Shown here: piece after piece, positions 17,590 to 26,483 of the stretch
How positions within the stretch are numbered: position 1 is the stretch's first letter
Layout of the letters: each line of letters begins with the position of its first letter
NCBI GenBank assembly: GCA_963763115.1
Contig: CAVXNM010000061.1
Coordinates: 7,801-71,800 of the forward strand
DNA from: CAVQCA01 sp963763115
Lineage (GTDB): Bacteria > Pseudomonadota > Gammaproteobacteria > UBA9214
Direction: 5' to 3'
Length of the DNA: 64,000 nt
The notes under the pieces: model-generated
Database searches by the model: none
Told to the model about the DNA's origin: nothing
Seen by the model: the letters and a program-made list of their open reading frames with translations, nothing else
Position numbers and translations under genes: made by a program

Positions 17590-17835
17590 CATCATTGCCG
17601 CGCCGCTGGCGTCGCAGCCCGGGTAGTGCTCGTCGGGTGATCCGAATCAGTGGAACAGTCCGCGTTGGGGCGGCGCCCGGCACGGCAGTCGCCTCGTGGC
17701 TTCGCCTGACATTCCGTGGGCAAGACCCTGCCCGAAAAAGACCCCGCGCAGGACAAAGAAGATCCTCTGTTTGTCAGTCAGTTGCCGTACGTCTGTTGCC
17801 GTCAACAACCCGTAGGTTCTTTAGAGGCCCCAATC

Positions 17836-19485
17836 TTACTTGAACTCCAGGATGCCCTTGTCCCACATCTCGGGTGCCTCGAACCCAAGCAGGTTCACGG
17901 TTGTTGCGGCCAGATTGCTCAGGCCGAATTCGGTATCGCCGCGCAGGGCGATGGAACTATCCGGGCCGTTGTTGTACAAGATGAACGGCACCGAGTTCAG
18001 CGTGTGACTGGTCTTGGCCTTGAAACTCCCATCCTCCTTGGTCTTCGGCTGGCCGGTTTTCTTGTCGAGCTCGAACATCTCATCAGCATTGCCGTGATCG
18101 GCTGTGACCATGGCGACCCCGCCCAGTTCGTCCACCACGGGCAGTAGTCGTCCAAGTGCCAAGTCGACTGCCTCCACGGCGATGATAGCCGCCTGATAAA
18201 TCCCGGTATGACCCACCATGTCGGCGTTAGCGTAGTTGACCCGCGCGAACCGGTACTTGCCCGACCAGAGCTGACGGATCAGTTCATCCGTGACCTCAGC
18301 GGACTTCATCCAGGGCCGTTCCTCGAACGGAACGAGGTCGGAGGGGACTTCGATATAGGTCTCTAGGTCGTCGTCGAATTTGCCACTCCTGTTTCCATTC
18401 CAGAAGTAGGTTACGTGACCGTATTTCTGAGTCTCCGCGATGGCGAGCTGCGTGATGCCCTCTGAACAAAGGTACTCACCCATCGTATGCTTAATGGCCG
18501 GAGGCGCCACGAGGAACCGTTTCGGGATCAAGAGGTCCCCGTCGTATTGCAGCATTCCGGAATAGGTGACCTTGGGATAGCGAACCCGGTCGAATTCCTT
18601 GAACTCCCGTTCCTCGAACGCCCTGCTGATCTCGATGGCCCGATCGCCCCGGAAATTGAAGAAAACCACGCTGTCATTATCCACGATCCTGCCGACGGGC
18701 TCACCGTTTCTGGCGATGACGAAGGGGGGAAGGTCTTGGTCGATCACCCGGCCCGGGCTTTCCTCGCGCAACCCCTTGATGGCCTGGGAGGCCGATTCGA
18801 AATAAGGTGCCTCCCCGAGCACATGTGTGTGCCAACCTTTCTCGACCATTCGCCAGTTTGCCTGGTAACGGTCCATCGTGATGTTCATCCGGCCCCCGCC
18901 GCTGGCGATCTGCGCATCGAAACCCTCATCCCTCAATTCTGACAAAAACGTCTCGAAGGGTTCCACGTAATCCAGGGCAGAGGTCTCCGGCACATCGCGT
19001 CCGTCGAGGAGGATGTGGACCCGGACACGTTTCTGCTGTTCTTGCTTCGCGTGGAGGATCAGGGCCTTCAAGTGGTCAATGTGAGAGTGCACGTTGCCGT
19101 CGGAGAATAACCCGATGAAATGCAGGGTGGAGTCGTGAGCCTTCGCATTCTCGATAATGTCCTTCCATGCCTGCCCGCGAAACAGATCTCCCGAAGTGAT
19201 AGCGTCGTTAACCAGCGAGGCCCCTTGTCTGTAGACCTGCCCCGCGCCGATAGCGTTATGCCCCACTTCCGAATTGCCCATGTCGCCGTCGCCGGGCATC
19301 CCCACGGCCGTCCCGTGGGCCTTCAAGACGATGTGCGGGTATTGGGCGAACAATCGATCCAGCACCGGGGTGTAGGCATCATAGATGGCGTTTCCAGTGC
19401 GATTTGAGGTCACGCCGAACCCATCGAGGATGATGGTGACTATCGGACCTTCGATCCCTCGGAAACCGGGGTGTTTCTTGAGCAT
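17836..19485 (-). CDS. gpmI: 2,3-bisphosphoglycerate-independent phosphoglycerate mutase
   Basis: This is an alkaline-phosphatase-fold enzyme of 549 residues that interconverts 3- and 2-phosphoglycerate using two Mn2+. Visible are the N-terminal metal site IILDGFG, the phosphoserine region GDMGNSEVGH (Ser72), the substrate segment LLDGRDVPETSA, FNFRGDRAIE, and the C-terminal metal site VTADHGNAD with KTSHTLNSVPF. The start is ATG at 19485, preceded by GGAGAG; the open frame extends 59 codons further but those residues are not GpmI-like. The stretch downstream to 17590 shows no gene. It is divergent from ppdK across about 480 bp, and together they serve the PEP/3-phosphoglycerate section of glycolysis/gluconeogenesis, fitting a pathway that ends in pyruvate. 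Confidence 0.95.
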   Translation of the reverse strand: MLKKHPGFRGIEGPIVTIILDGFGVTSNRTGNAIYDAYTPVLDRLFAQYPHIVLKAHGTAVGMPGDGDMGNSEVGHNAIGAGQVYRQGASLVNDAITSGDLFRGQAWKDIIENAKAHDSTLHFIGLFSDGNVHSHIDHLKALILHAKQEQQKRVRVHILLDGRDVPETSALDYVEPFETFLSELRDEGFDAQIASGGGRMNITMDRYQANWRMVEKGWHTHVLGEAPYFESASQAIKGLREESPGRVIDQDLPPFVIARNGEPVGRIVDNDSVVFFNFRGDRAIEISRAFEEREFKEFDRVRYPKVTYSGMLQYDGDLLIPKRFLVAPPAIKHTMGEYLCSEGITQLAIAETQKYGHVTYFWNGNRSGKFDDDLETYIEVPSDLVPFEERPWMKSAEVTDELIRQLWSGKYRFARVNYANADMVGHTGIYQAAIIAVEAVDLALGRLLPVVDELGGVAMVTADHGNADEMFELDKKTGQPKTKEDGSFKAKTSHTLNSVPFILYNNGPDSSIALRGDTEFGLSNLAATTVNLLGFEAPEMWDKGILEFK

Positions 19486-19968
19486 GTCGTCTCTCCGGCT
19501 GAAATGCCCCTTGCGCCTTTGCGGCTCGCCAGGGGCAGCAGATCCCGAATCATATCCCAGTTGACGGCGGCAGTGGCAGGTGGCGAAGGAGAATTTTTTG
19601 AGGGTGATGACTGAATTGGGCAGGATTTCGCGGTGGCAACAGGGCGCATGGTTCTTCACCACTCGTGAATTATCCGTTTACCATGAAAGAAAAGGGTGTT
19701 TATCATTACTATACTACCGATTCAGGCGATATCGGCCTAACCTGCGTCTGAGCGGGGCATTGAGCGTCGCCGTAAATCGGCAACCGCCAGCGGGCCGGAT
19801 TGGAGCGGCGCCGTCGATCGATCCAAAATCCGACCGACCCTGGAGCGTAATTATATAGAATCGGGGTATGATCCTCGCAGAAACGACGCGGGCGGCCTGC
19901 CTCTTGCGCAGCGGCATCACGCACGGTCTTAACATCGGAGCACATTGATTCAGGAGTCACCCCTCATT
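19486..19968. other. Divergent promoter region gpmI / ppdK
   Basis: About 480 bp between two divergently read central-carbon genes. The AT-rich middle (about 19660-19720) is the likeliest place for back-to-back promoters. No gene or conserved RNA is recognised. Confidence 0.45.
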
Positions 19969-22773
19969 ATGGAAGCGACAACCGAAGCCAAAAGCCCATT
20001 CAGACAATATGTCGTTTCCTTTCGCGAAGGCGACGGACACAACAAGAAGCTGCTCGGCGGCAAGGGCGCCAACCTGTGTGAAATGACCCAGATCGGCCTC
20101 AATGTGCCGCCGGGTTTCGTCATCTCCACCGAGGCCTGTCTGGCCTACCTGGACTCCCCGGACCGCACCCCGCCGGACGGGATGGGCGACCAGGTGCAGC
20201 AGCAGATCCGGGACCTGGAGCAGGCGACCGGCAAGGGCTTCGGTGACCCGAAAAATCCGCTGCTGGTATCGGTGCGCTCGGGTTCGGCGATGTCCATGCC
20301 CGGCATGATGGACACCATCCTCAACCTCGGCCTGAATTCCGAAACCCTTGCCGGTCTAATCCGGCAAACTGGCAACGAGCGCTTTGGCTACGACGCCTAC
20401 CGCCGCTTCATTCAGCTGTTCGGTAAGGTGGCGCTGGGTATTCACGATGAGAAATTCGACAAACCCTTCGAGGAGCTGAAGAAACGCGAAGGCGTGAAGG
20501 CCGACATCGGCCTGTCCGCCGACCATCTCCGGGAAATCAGCGAGGTCTTCCTTGAGGTGGTACGTCATGAAACCGGCCACCCCTTCCCCTCCAACGTCTA
20601 TGAACAGCTGGAGATTGCCATCAAGGCGGTGTTCAACTCCTGGCTGGGCAAGCGCGCCATCGACTACCGGCGTGAATTTCATATCACTCCGGACATGGCC
20701 AACGGTACGGCGGTCAACGTCTGCACCATGGTGTTCGGCAATATGGGCAGCAACAGCGCGACCGGGGTCGGCTTCACCCGCAACCCGGGAACCGGCGAGA
20801 ACATCATGTACGGCGAATACCTGGTCAACGCCCAGGGCGAGGACGTGGTGGCCGGCATCCGCACGCCGAAGCCGGTGCAGGAAATGGAGTATGAGATGCC
20901 GGAGATGTACCGCCAGCTCGTCGATCTGCGCAATCGTCTGGAGAACCATTACCGGGAAGTGCAGGATTATGAATACACCATCGAGAACGGCACCCTCTAC
21001 TGCCTGCAGACCCGTAATGGCAAGATGAACGCCGCCGCCCGGGTGCGCACTTCGGTGGAAATGGCCAACGAAGGCCTGATCGACCGCGAACAGGCCCTGC
21101 TGCGCGTGGATCCCGAGGAACTCGAACAGCTGTTGCATCCCCACCTCGACCCGCAGCATACGGTCAACCCGGTGGCGCAGGGCCTGCCCGCCTCCCCGGG
21201 CGCCGCCTCCGGCGCCGTGGTATTCGATGCCGACCGGGCGGAGCTGCTCGGCCGCTCCGGCGAGAAGGTCATCCTGGTGCGCGAGGAAACCAAGCCCGAG
21301 GACATTCACGGCTTCTTCGCCTCGCAGGGCATCCTCACCAGCCGTGGCGGCAAGACCTCGCATGCGGCCGTCGTGGCGCGCGGCATGGGCAAGCCCTGCG
21401 TCGCGGGCGCCGAAGGCATCAAGGTGGAGGTGCGCGACCGCCAGGCGCAGTTCGGCGAGAAGGTCCTGCACGAGGGGGACATCATCACCATCGACGGGGG
21501 CAACGGCAATGTCTACCTGGGGGATATCCCCACAGTCCCGCCCGAGTTTTCCCGCGAGTTGCGCACCCTGCTGGAATGGGCCGACTCGGTGGCCCGTCTC
21601 AAGGTGATGAGTAATGCCGATACCGCCGTCGCGGCCGATCAGGCGCGCGATTACGGCGCCATGGGCATCGGCCTGTGCCGCACCGAGCGCATGTTCAACG
21701 CACCCGAACGCCTGCCCATTGTGGTCGACATGATCCTGGCAAACACCACGGAGGAACGGCAGGCCGCGCTCGACCAGCTGCTGCCGATCCAGCGCGGCGA
21801 TTTCAAGGAATTGCTCAAGGTCATGGCGCCGCGCCCGGTCACCATCCGCCTGCTCGACCCGCCGATCCACGAGTTCCTACCCAGTGAAAAACAACTGGAG
21901 CAGGAACTCGATCACCTGCAGCAGCTGCGCAAGACCGTCGAAGGCGTCACCGACCTGGTCGGTGCCATGCGCCTGCTACAGCGCGCCGAGACTCAGGGCA
22001 AGCCTGCGCTGGCGCCGCCGTTTGGCGAAGGCGAGACCGAGCTGGTGAACGCCGCCATCGCCAAGAAGCAGCTGATGCTGAACAAGGTGCGCGAGCTGTT
22101 CGAGATCAACCCGATGCTCGGTCATCGCGGCGTGCGGCTGGGCCTGACGTATCCGGAAATCTATGCCATGCAGATCCGCGCCGTGCTCGAGGCGGTGGCC
22201 GAATGCACCAAGGAGGGCATCAAGGTCGACGCCGAAATCATGGTGCCCCAGGTATGCACTGCGGAGGAACTGGCGCGCGTCAAGCAGATCGTCGACAAGG
22301 TCAAACACGAAGTGGAGACCGAGTACGGGGCGCCCGTGCAGTTCAAGTTTGGCACCATGATCGAGGTTGTGCGCGCGTGTATGCGCGCGAAGCGCCTGGC
22401 GGATGTCGCGGAATTCTTCTCGTTCGGCACCAACGATCTGACACAGGCCAGCTTCTCCTTCTCCCGGGAAGATGCCGAGAACAAGTTCCTGCCCTTCTAC
22501 AACGAGACCGGTATCCTGCAGGACAACCCGTTCGAGGTGCTGGACGTGAACGGTGTCGGGCAGTTAATGCGCCTCACCGTGGAGTGGGGTCGCAAGCAGC
22601 GGCCGGATCTGAAGGTGGGGATCTGCGGCGAACAGGGGGGACATCCCTCCTCCATCCGTTTCTGCCACCATATCGGTCTGAACTACGTGTCCTGTTCGCC
22701 GCCACGGGTGCCGGTAGCCCGACTGGCGGCGGCCCATGCCGCCTTGACGGAGCAGGGCTACCGCATCGACTAG
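19969..22773 (+). CDS. ppdK: Pyruvate, phosphate dikinase
   Basis: The enzyme makes PEP from pyruvate, ATP and phosphate. The 934-residue protein has the N-terminal ATP-grasp domain (GGKGANLCEM, RSGSAMSMPGMMDT) and the swivelling phosphohistidine domain GGKTSHAAVVARG with catalytic His465. The C-terminal PEP/pyruvate TIM barrel has GLCRTERMF, FGTNDLTQ and the catalytic Cys886 in GICGEQGG. ATG 19969 is taken as start because MEATTEAK is followed at once by the conserved FRQYVVSF; an in-frame TTG lies 24 bases upstream. An AGGAG at 19952-19956 is a little distant. It stands before the mct/meh/mcl and ethylmalonyl-CoA genes and would convert their predicted product, pyruvate, to PEP. Confidence 0.95.
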   Translation: MEATTEAKSPFRQYVVSFREGDGHNKKLLGGKGANLCEMTQIGLNVPPGFVISTEACLAYLDSPDRTPPDGMGDQVQQQIRDLEQATGKGFGDPKNPLLVSVRSGSAMSMPGMMDTILNLGLNSETLAGLIRQTGNERFGYDAYRRFIQLFGKVALGIHDEKFDKPFEELKKREGVKADIGLSADHLREISEVFLEVVRHETGHPFPSNVYEQLEIAIKAVFNSWLGKRAIDYRREFHITPDMANGTAVNVCTMVFGNMGSNSATGVGFTRNPGTGENIMYGEYLVNAQGEDVVAGIRTPKPVQEMEYEMPEMYRQLVDLRNRLENHYREVQDYEYTIENGTLYCLQTRNGKMNAAARVRTSVEMANEGLIDREQALLRVDPEELEQLLHPHLDPQHTVNPVAQGLPASPGAASGAVVFDADRAELLGRSGEKVILVREETKPEDIHGFFASQGILTSRGGKTSHAAVVARGMGKPCVAGAEGIKVEVRDRQAQFGEKVLHEGDIITIDGGNGNVYLGDIPTVPPEFSRELRTLLEWADSVARLKVMSNADTAVAADQARDYGAMGIGLCRTERMFNAPERLPIVVDMILANTTEERQAALDQLLPIQRGDFKELLKVMAPRPVTIRLLDPPIHEFLPSEKQLEQELDHLQQLRKTVEGVTDLVGAMRLLQRAETQGKPALAPPFGEGETELVNAAIAKKQLMLNKVRELFEINPMLGHRGVRLGLTYPEIYAMQIRAVLEAVAECTKEGIKVDAEIMVPQVCTAEELARVKQIVDKVKHEVETEYGAPVQFKFGTMIEVVRACMRAKRLADVAEFFSFGTNDLTQASFSFSREDAENKFLPFYNETGILQDNPFEVLDVNGVGQLMRLTVEWGRKQRPDLKVGICGEQGGHPSSIRFCHHIGLNYVSCSPPRVPVARLAAAHAALTEQGYRID

Positions 22774-22780
22774 CGATGAC

Positions 22781-22817
22781 GATCCGGGCCGGTCGGAGTT
22801 CGCGGCAGGCCCGGATC
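22781..22817 (+). terminator. Hairpin after ppdK
   Basis: GATCCGGGCC (22781-22790) pairs perfectly with GGCCCGGATC (22808-22817) across a 17-base loop, 8 bases after the ppdK stop. There is no T tract, so it is a stabilising hairpin or a weak terminator. Confidence 0.45.
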
Positions 22818-22833
22818 AGCGGGGCTGGACCCC

Positions 22834-23150
22834 TCAGAGGCGGTAACGGAAATCATGGCTTCGAAAGCCGGGCAGCGGCTGTTCCAGACCGCGCCCCAGC
22901 CCGAGGCACTTGAAGCGCTCTCCCATCTCACCGGGTAGTATAAGGGTTTTGGCCTCCCGGGCCAGGCGCAGATAGGCCGGCGAATCCGTCGGCCCGGCCG
23001 CCAGCAACAGTCGATCCAGTCCGCAGTCGAGCAGGAAATAGGTCTGATTGGTATAGCCGAGAACCTCCAGTCCCGCCGCGACGCCGGCCTCCGCGAGCGC
23101 GGTGATGTCCTGAAGGTCTGGCCACAGGAACGGATCGGCGAACGTTCCAG
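22834..23150 (-). pseudogene. C-terminal remnant of a MidA-type SAM-dependent methyltransferase
   Basis: The last 100 codons read ADPFLWPDLQDITALAEAG, GYTNQTYFLLDCGLDRLL, SPAYLRLAREAKTLILPGEMG and FKCLGLGRG...PGFRSHDFRYRL. This is the typical end of the DUF185/MidA (NDUFAF7-like) methyltransferase family. Upstream of about 23150 the frame loses all similarity and there is no SAM-binding domain, so the gene is a fragment facing the end of ppdK. MidA homologues methylate an Arg of a respiratory complex I subunit in mitochondria; the bacterial role is less clear. The fragment is not expected to be active. Confidence 0.6.
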
Positions 23151-23403
23151 CGCACTGGCGTGTGTCGTTTCTTCTACGGCGTTGTGGGATACTGCCATGG
23201 GGCAGGCACCCCGGAGTGGTTTGCGTTTGGCGATGTGAATTATCCCGGAAGTGCACCGCCCTTGCTCTGCTCTCTTCCCGTGACAATTTGTCACCGCCGG
23301 AGGCACGTGACTACAACAGGAACACCTCGTTATAATCCCTTTCTTAGTAGCAGATCTGCGCGCATTAACAAGCCAACAAGTTTTGTCAGGGAGCGAATGC
23401 CCT

Positions 23404-24390
23404 ATGAAGGCAGTCTTGCTCGACGGTTTCGGAGGTTCCGAGGTTCTCAAGATAGGTGAAACGGACACGCCGTCGTTCTCCGAAGGACAGGTACTCATCA
23501 AAGTCGCGGCGACCTCCGTCAATCGTCCAGATATAGTTCAGCGCGAAGGCAACTATCCGCCGCCGAAGGGTGAGTCGGACATCCTTGGGTTGGAGGTTGC
23601 CGGAGTCATCGAGGGGGTCGGGCCTGGCGTTACTGCATGGAAGACTGGAGACCGAGTAATGTCGCTGGTGGGTGGGGGTGGTTATGCAGAATACGCCGTC
23701 GCTTATGCCACACACCTGATCCGAACCCCGGAATCTATGAGCTTTGAACAGGCCGCATGTGTATGCGAGACCTACATTACCGCATTCCTAAATATATTCC
23801 TGATCGGTGGGCTGAAGGATGGTGAGTACGTTCTTCTTCACGGTGGTGGGGGAGGCGTGAATACGGCGGCCATCCAACTCTGCAAGACCCTCACGCCCAA
23901 CGTAAAGATCATCGTCACCGCTTCCGCTGGAAAGATAGAGCGCGTTAAGCAACTCGGTGCGCATTTCGTCGTTAACTACGAGGACGAGGACTTTGCAGAA
24001 AAGGTTAAGGCCTATACCAACAAGCAAGGGGCCGACGTCATTCTAGACCATGTCGGCGCCAACTACTTAACGCCTAACATGAAAGCCCTTGCGGTTAGTG
24101 GCACTCTCGTCATCATCGGGGTAATGAGTGGTGTAAAGGCCGAGCTCAACCTCGCGCTCATGATGGTAAAGCGTCAGCGGATCATCGGTTCCGTGCTACG
24201 CTCCCGCTCCGTGGAAGAAAAAGCCGGAATCATCGCCGAGTTCACCAAGACGGTCATGCCTAGGTTCGCCGCCGGGACACTGGTCCCCCTCATTTACAAA
24301 GCCTATTCACTGGACGACGTGGCCGAGGCGCACCGCGCAATGGAACGAAGCGAACATTTCGGCAAAATCGTGTTGAAGGTGAACCCCTAA
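23404..24390 (+). CDS. NAD(P)H quinone oxidoreductase, PIG3-like (MDR superfamily)
   Basis: A zinc-free medium-chain reductase of 328 residues. The N-terminal GroES-like part starts MKAVLLDGFGG and includes SVNRPDIVQREGNYPPPKG, the signature of the PIG3/QOR-like quinone reductases. The Rossmann domain has LLHGGGGGVNTAAIQLC and GADVILDHVG. The zinc-binding cysteines of alcohol dehydrogenases are absent. ATG 23404 is preceded by AGGGAG about 10 bases upstream. It reduces quinones or enones with NADPH; an enoyl-CoA substrate cannot be excluded given the acyl-CoA genes around it. It stands alone between a methyltransferase remnant and the end of the mct-meh-mcl operon, which faces it. Confidence 0.8.
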   Translation: MKAVLLDGFGGSEVLKIGETDTPSFSEGQVLIKVAATSVNRPDIVQREGNYPPPKGESDILGLEVAGVIEGVGPGVTAWKTGDRVMSLVGGGGYAEYAVAYATHLIRTPESMSFEQAACVCETYITAFLNIFLIGGLKDGEYVLLHGGGGGVNTAAIQLCKTLTPNVKIIVTASAGKIERVKQLGAHFVVNYEDEDFAEKVKAYTNKQGADVILDHVGANYLTPNMKALAVSGTLVIIGVMSGVKAELNLALMMVKRQRIIGSVLRSRSVEEKAGIIAEFTKTVMPRFAAGTLVPLIYKAYSLDDVAEAHRAMERSEHFGKIVLKVNP

Positions 24391-24420
24391 TACGCCCCCG
24401 CGCCCGACTGGCATGTCGCG

Positions 24421-24489
24421 TCAGTGGACCACGAAGACCGGAATTTCAGCGCTGGTGAAGACGTGACTGGCGACACCGTCCGGGTTACC
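24421..24489 (-). pseudogene. Tail of a universal stress (UspA-like) protein
   Basis: The last 22 codons before a TGA read GNPDGVASHVFTSAEIPVFV, close to the usual UspA C-terminal strand (GS.S..V...A..PV.VV). An in-frame stop lies immediately upstream, so nothing more of the gene is left. The call rests on a short match. Confidence 0.3.
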
Positions 24490-24616
24490 TCAGCGCTGCC
24501 ATTCCATGCAATGGCTGTAAGTATCAGCGGTTGAATCATTTCTTCACGGACGGGGGTTGACAAGTGACACCCCATAAGAGGCTGGGCAGCACTGGTTGCC
24601 CACGCCCGATGTTACG

Positions 24617-25537
24617 TCAGCCCAATAATCCAGCGAGTTTAGCCCTGTTTACAATCGTGTTGCACATTTTAAGCGAAGCCACATCGATCATCTTACCCTT
24701 GACACTAACCGCCCCTCTACCTTCCTTCAGTGCCGCCTCATAGGCGCTCAAAACTGCCTGCGCCCACTGAATATCCTTCTCAGAAGGAACAAAGGCTTCA
24801 TTGACAATTTCGATTTGACTCGGATGAATGCACCACTTACCGTCAAATCCCATAGCCCGTGCGACTTTACAGGCCTGCTTCAAGCCCTCAGGATTCTTGA
24901 TTCCGGCAAACGGGCTGTCAATCACTCGTTTTTGATAAGCTCTGGCCGCGCTTACAATCGCATGCATCACATAATGCCAACGGTGACCAGGATATATTTT
25001 GTCATTTTCGTCCAATTCACCGATGGATTCCATTGGCATCTGCACGGAGGCGGCATAATCGCCCGATCCATAGATGAAACCTTCCAATCGATCCGAGGAA
25101 GCCGCAATGTCTTTGATATTGACACAGCCTGCTGCCGTCTCAATCAGTGCCTCCATTCCGATGGGGCGCTTAATGTTCTTATAACTTTCAATCTGCGTTA
25201 GCAGGGTTTCGACAAAATATATGTCCTCCGGGCAGTTTACTTTTGGTACCACGATGAGGTCGATACTATCTCCGGCAGCCTCGACGATCTCAATGATGTC
25301 CCGATAGGCAAAACCTGTATCCAGCCCATTCATTCGGTACATCTTCAATTTGTTACCGAAGTCCAATTCTGTATAGGCCCGGATGATGTTTTCTCTGCTG
25401 GCCTCTTTCTCGTCCACTGCCACGGCATCTTCCAGATCTATACAGACAGCGTCGGCCGGAGAAGCGGCCGCTTTTTGCAGCATCTTCCAGTTGGATGCGG
25501 GTGCCAGTAAGACAGAGCGCTCTAATCTCTCGGCCAT
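24617..25537 (-). CDS. mcl: Malyl-CoA/citramalyl-CoA lyase (HpcH/HpaI-CitE family)
   Basis: A TIM-barrel C-C lyase of 306 residues. The CoA-ester lyase signature DAVCIDLEDAV, the metal/substrate segment IGMEALIETAAG and the IYGSGDYAAS region are visible, and a C-terminal lid segment follows. In the 3-hydroxypropionate bicycle Mcl cleaves (S)-citramalyl-CoA to pyruvate and acetyl-CoA and also handles malyl-CoA and beta-methylmalyl-CoA. It is last in the operon mct-meh-mcl and starts 2 bp after meh, whose last codons carry its GGAG site. The context favours citramalyl-CoA cleavage here. Substrate preference cannot be settled from sequence; an itaconate-type citramalyl-CoA lyase (Ccl) is the main alternative. 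Confidence 0.82.
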   Translation of the reverse strand: MAERLERSVLLAPASNWKMLQKAAASPADAVCIDLEDAVAVDEKEASRENIIRAYTELDFGNKLKMYRMNGLDTGFAYRDIIEIVEAAGDSIDLIVVPKVNCPEDIYFVETLLTQIESYKNIKRPIGMEALIETAAGCVNIKDIAASSDRLEGFIYGSGDYAASVQMPMESIGELDENDKIYPGHRWHYVMHAIVSAARAYQKRVIDSPFAGIKNPEGLKQACKVARAMGFDGKWCIHPSQIEIVNEAFVPSEKDIQWAQAVLSAYEAALKEGRGAVSVKGKMIDVASLKMCNTIVNRAKLAGLLG

Positions 25538-25539
25538 GC

Positions 25540-26382
25540 TTATCTCCAGGTTACAGTTGCCTGCATTCCGATGTTGCTTTCCGCGTTAGCGGTATAGATA
25601 TCGTGACCGCCGTCGGAATTGGACTTGCCGCAGATGTGTACCTTATCAAATTCAAAGATAGGCCGAACGCCTCTGAAGTGGAAACTGGCCGGCTTTCTTC
25701 CCGGATTGTGGTGCTTGGCAGATTCCAGCAGTAAAAGCGCCTGCAAAGGTCCATGGACTACGAGACCTGGATACTTCTCTACTTCAGTGGCATATCTCCA
25801 ATCATAATGTATCTTATGTCCATTGAGGGTGAGCGCCGAGAATCTAAATAGCAGGACTGGATCGATTGGGTATTCTTCTTTCCAGTCCAGATCCTCAGGT
25901 ACGGGATTAGGCTTAGCTTCGACGAATGACTTGGGCATACGGAGATAGACTATATCTTGTTCTTCTTCTGCCGCGACTCCTCTTGCCGACTGAATCAGGT
26001 GCTTAACGGTGACAAATACCAGCTTCCCTGCTTTGCCTTCCTTTTCCGATATTTTGAGGATTTCAGAGGTCTTATGTATTTCATCGCCGATGACTAAATC
26101 CTGATGAAATCTTATCTTGCTGCTGGCCCACATCCTCCTTTCGAGGGTAATGGGAGGCAAAAAACCACCGCGTTTAGGATGACCATCTGGACCGACTTCC
26201 GACATGGCAGCCATGGGTAAGAAATACAGCCAGTACCAGATCTCAGGCAGCGGATTTCCTTCTATTGCTTCAAAATCCTTGTAATTCAGAGTCAGTGCCA
26301 GCGCCTTAATGGGTGTCGTATAAATACGATCTTCAATTTCTTCAGTCTTGCCCACCCAATCTTGCAAATTGCTATTTTCCAT
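25540..26382 (-). CDS. meh: Mesaconyl-C4-CoA hydratase-like FAS1-type dehydratase
   Basis: A 280-residue double hot-dog protein related to the HTD2/FAS1-type dehydratases. The conserved WHWLYF-like segment (here IWYWLYFLP), GPDGHPKRGGFLPP, the MWASSKIRFHQDL strand and the second-half hot-dog helix (GLVVHGPLQALLLLE) agree with Meh of the 3-hydroxypropionate bicycle and with itaconyl-CoA hydratase. Meh adds water to mesaconyl-C4-CoA to give (S)-citramalyl-CoA. It sits between mct and mcl, with 101 bp before it and 2 bp after it, the same functional order as the pathway steps. An AGGTG lies 9 bases upstream of ATG 26382. The Meh reading depends on mct next door being a mesaconyl-CoA transferase. 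Confidence 0.8.
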   Translation of the reverse strand: MENSNLQDWVGKTEEIEDRIYTTPIKALALTLNYKDFEAIEGNPLPEIWYWLYFLPMAAMSEVGPDGHPKRGGFLPPITLERRMWASSKIRFHQDLVIGDEIHKTSEILKISEKEGKAGKLVFVTVKHLIQSARGVAAEEEQDIVYLRMPKSFVEAKPNPVPEDLDWKEEYPIDPVLLFRFSALTLNGHKIHYDWRYATEVEKYPGLVVHGPLQALLLLESAKHHNPGRKPASFHFRGVRPIFEFDKVHICGKSNSDGGHDIYTANAESNIGMQATVTWR

Positions 26383-26483
26383 CTTGTAGCACCTAATCTA
26401 TACCCAATCGAAGAATAGCTCGTGCTGGATTATGCCTGGCGAAGCAGACGTGGGCGGGACAATCTCCCCCCGTGGTCACAGTC

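Noticed and set aside
19486..19662. N-terminal extension of the phosphoglycerate mutase
   Set aside because: Not GpmI-like; the ATG at 19485 has the ribosome-binding site and family-typical beginning.
20356..21870. 504-codon open frame antisense to ppdK
   Set aside because: It lies entirely opposite a perfectly conserved PPDK gene; the composition is explained by the GC-rich third positions of the sense gene and it matches no family.
22770..23522. Minus-strand frame of 250 codons between ppdK and the quinone reductase
   Set aside because: The true coding trace here is the MidA-like fragment in a different frame.
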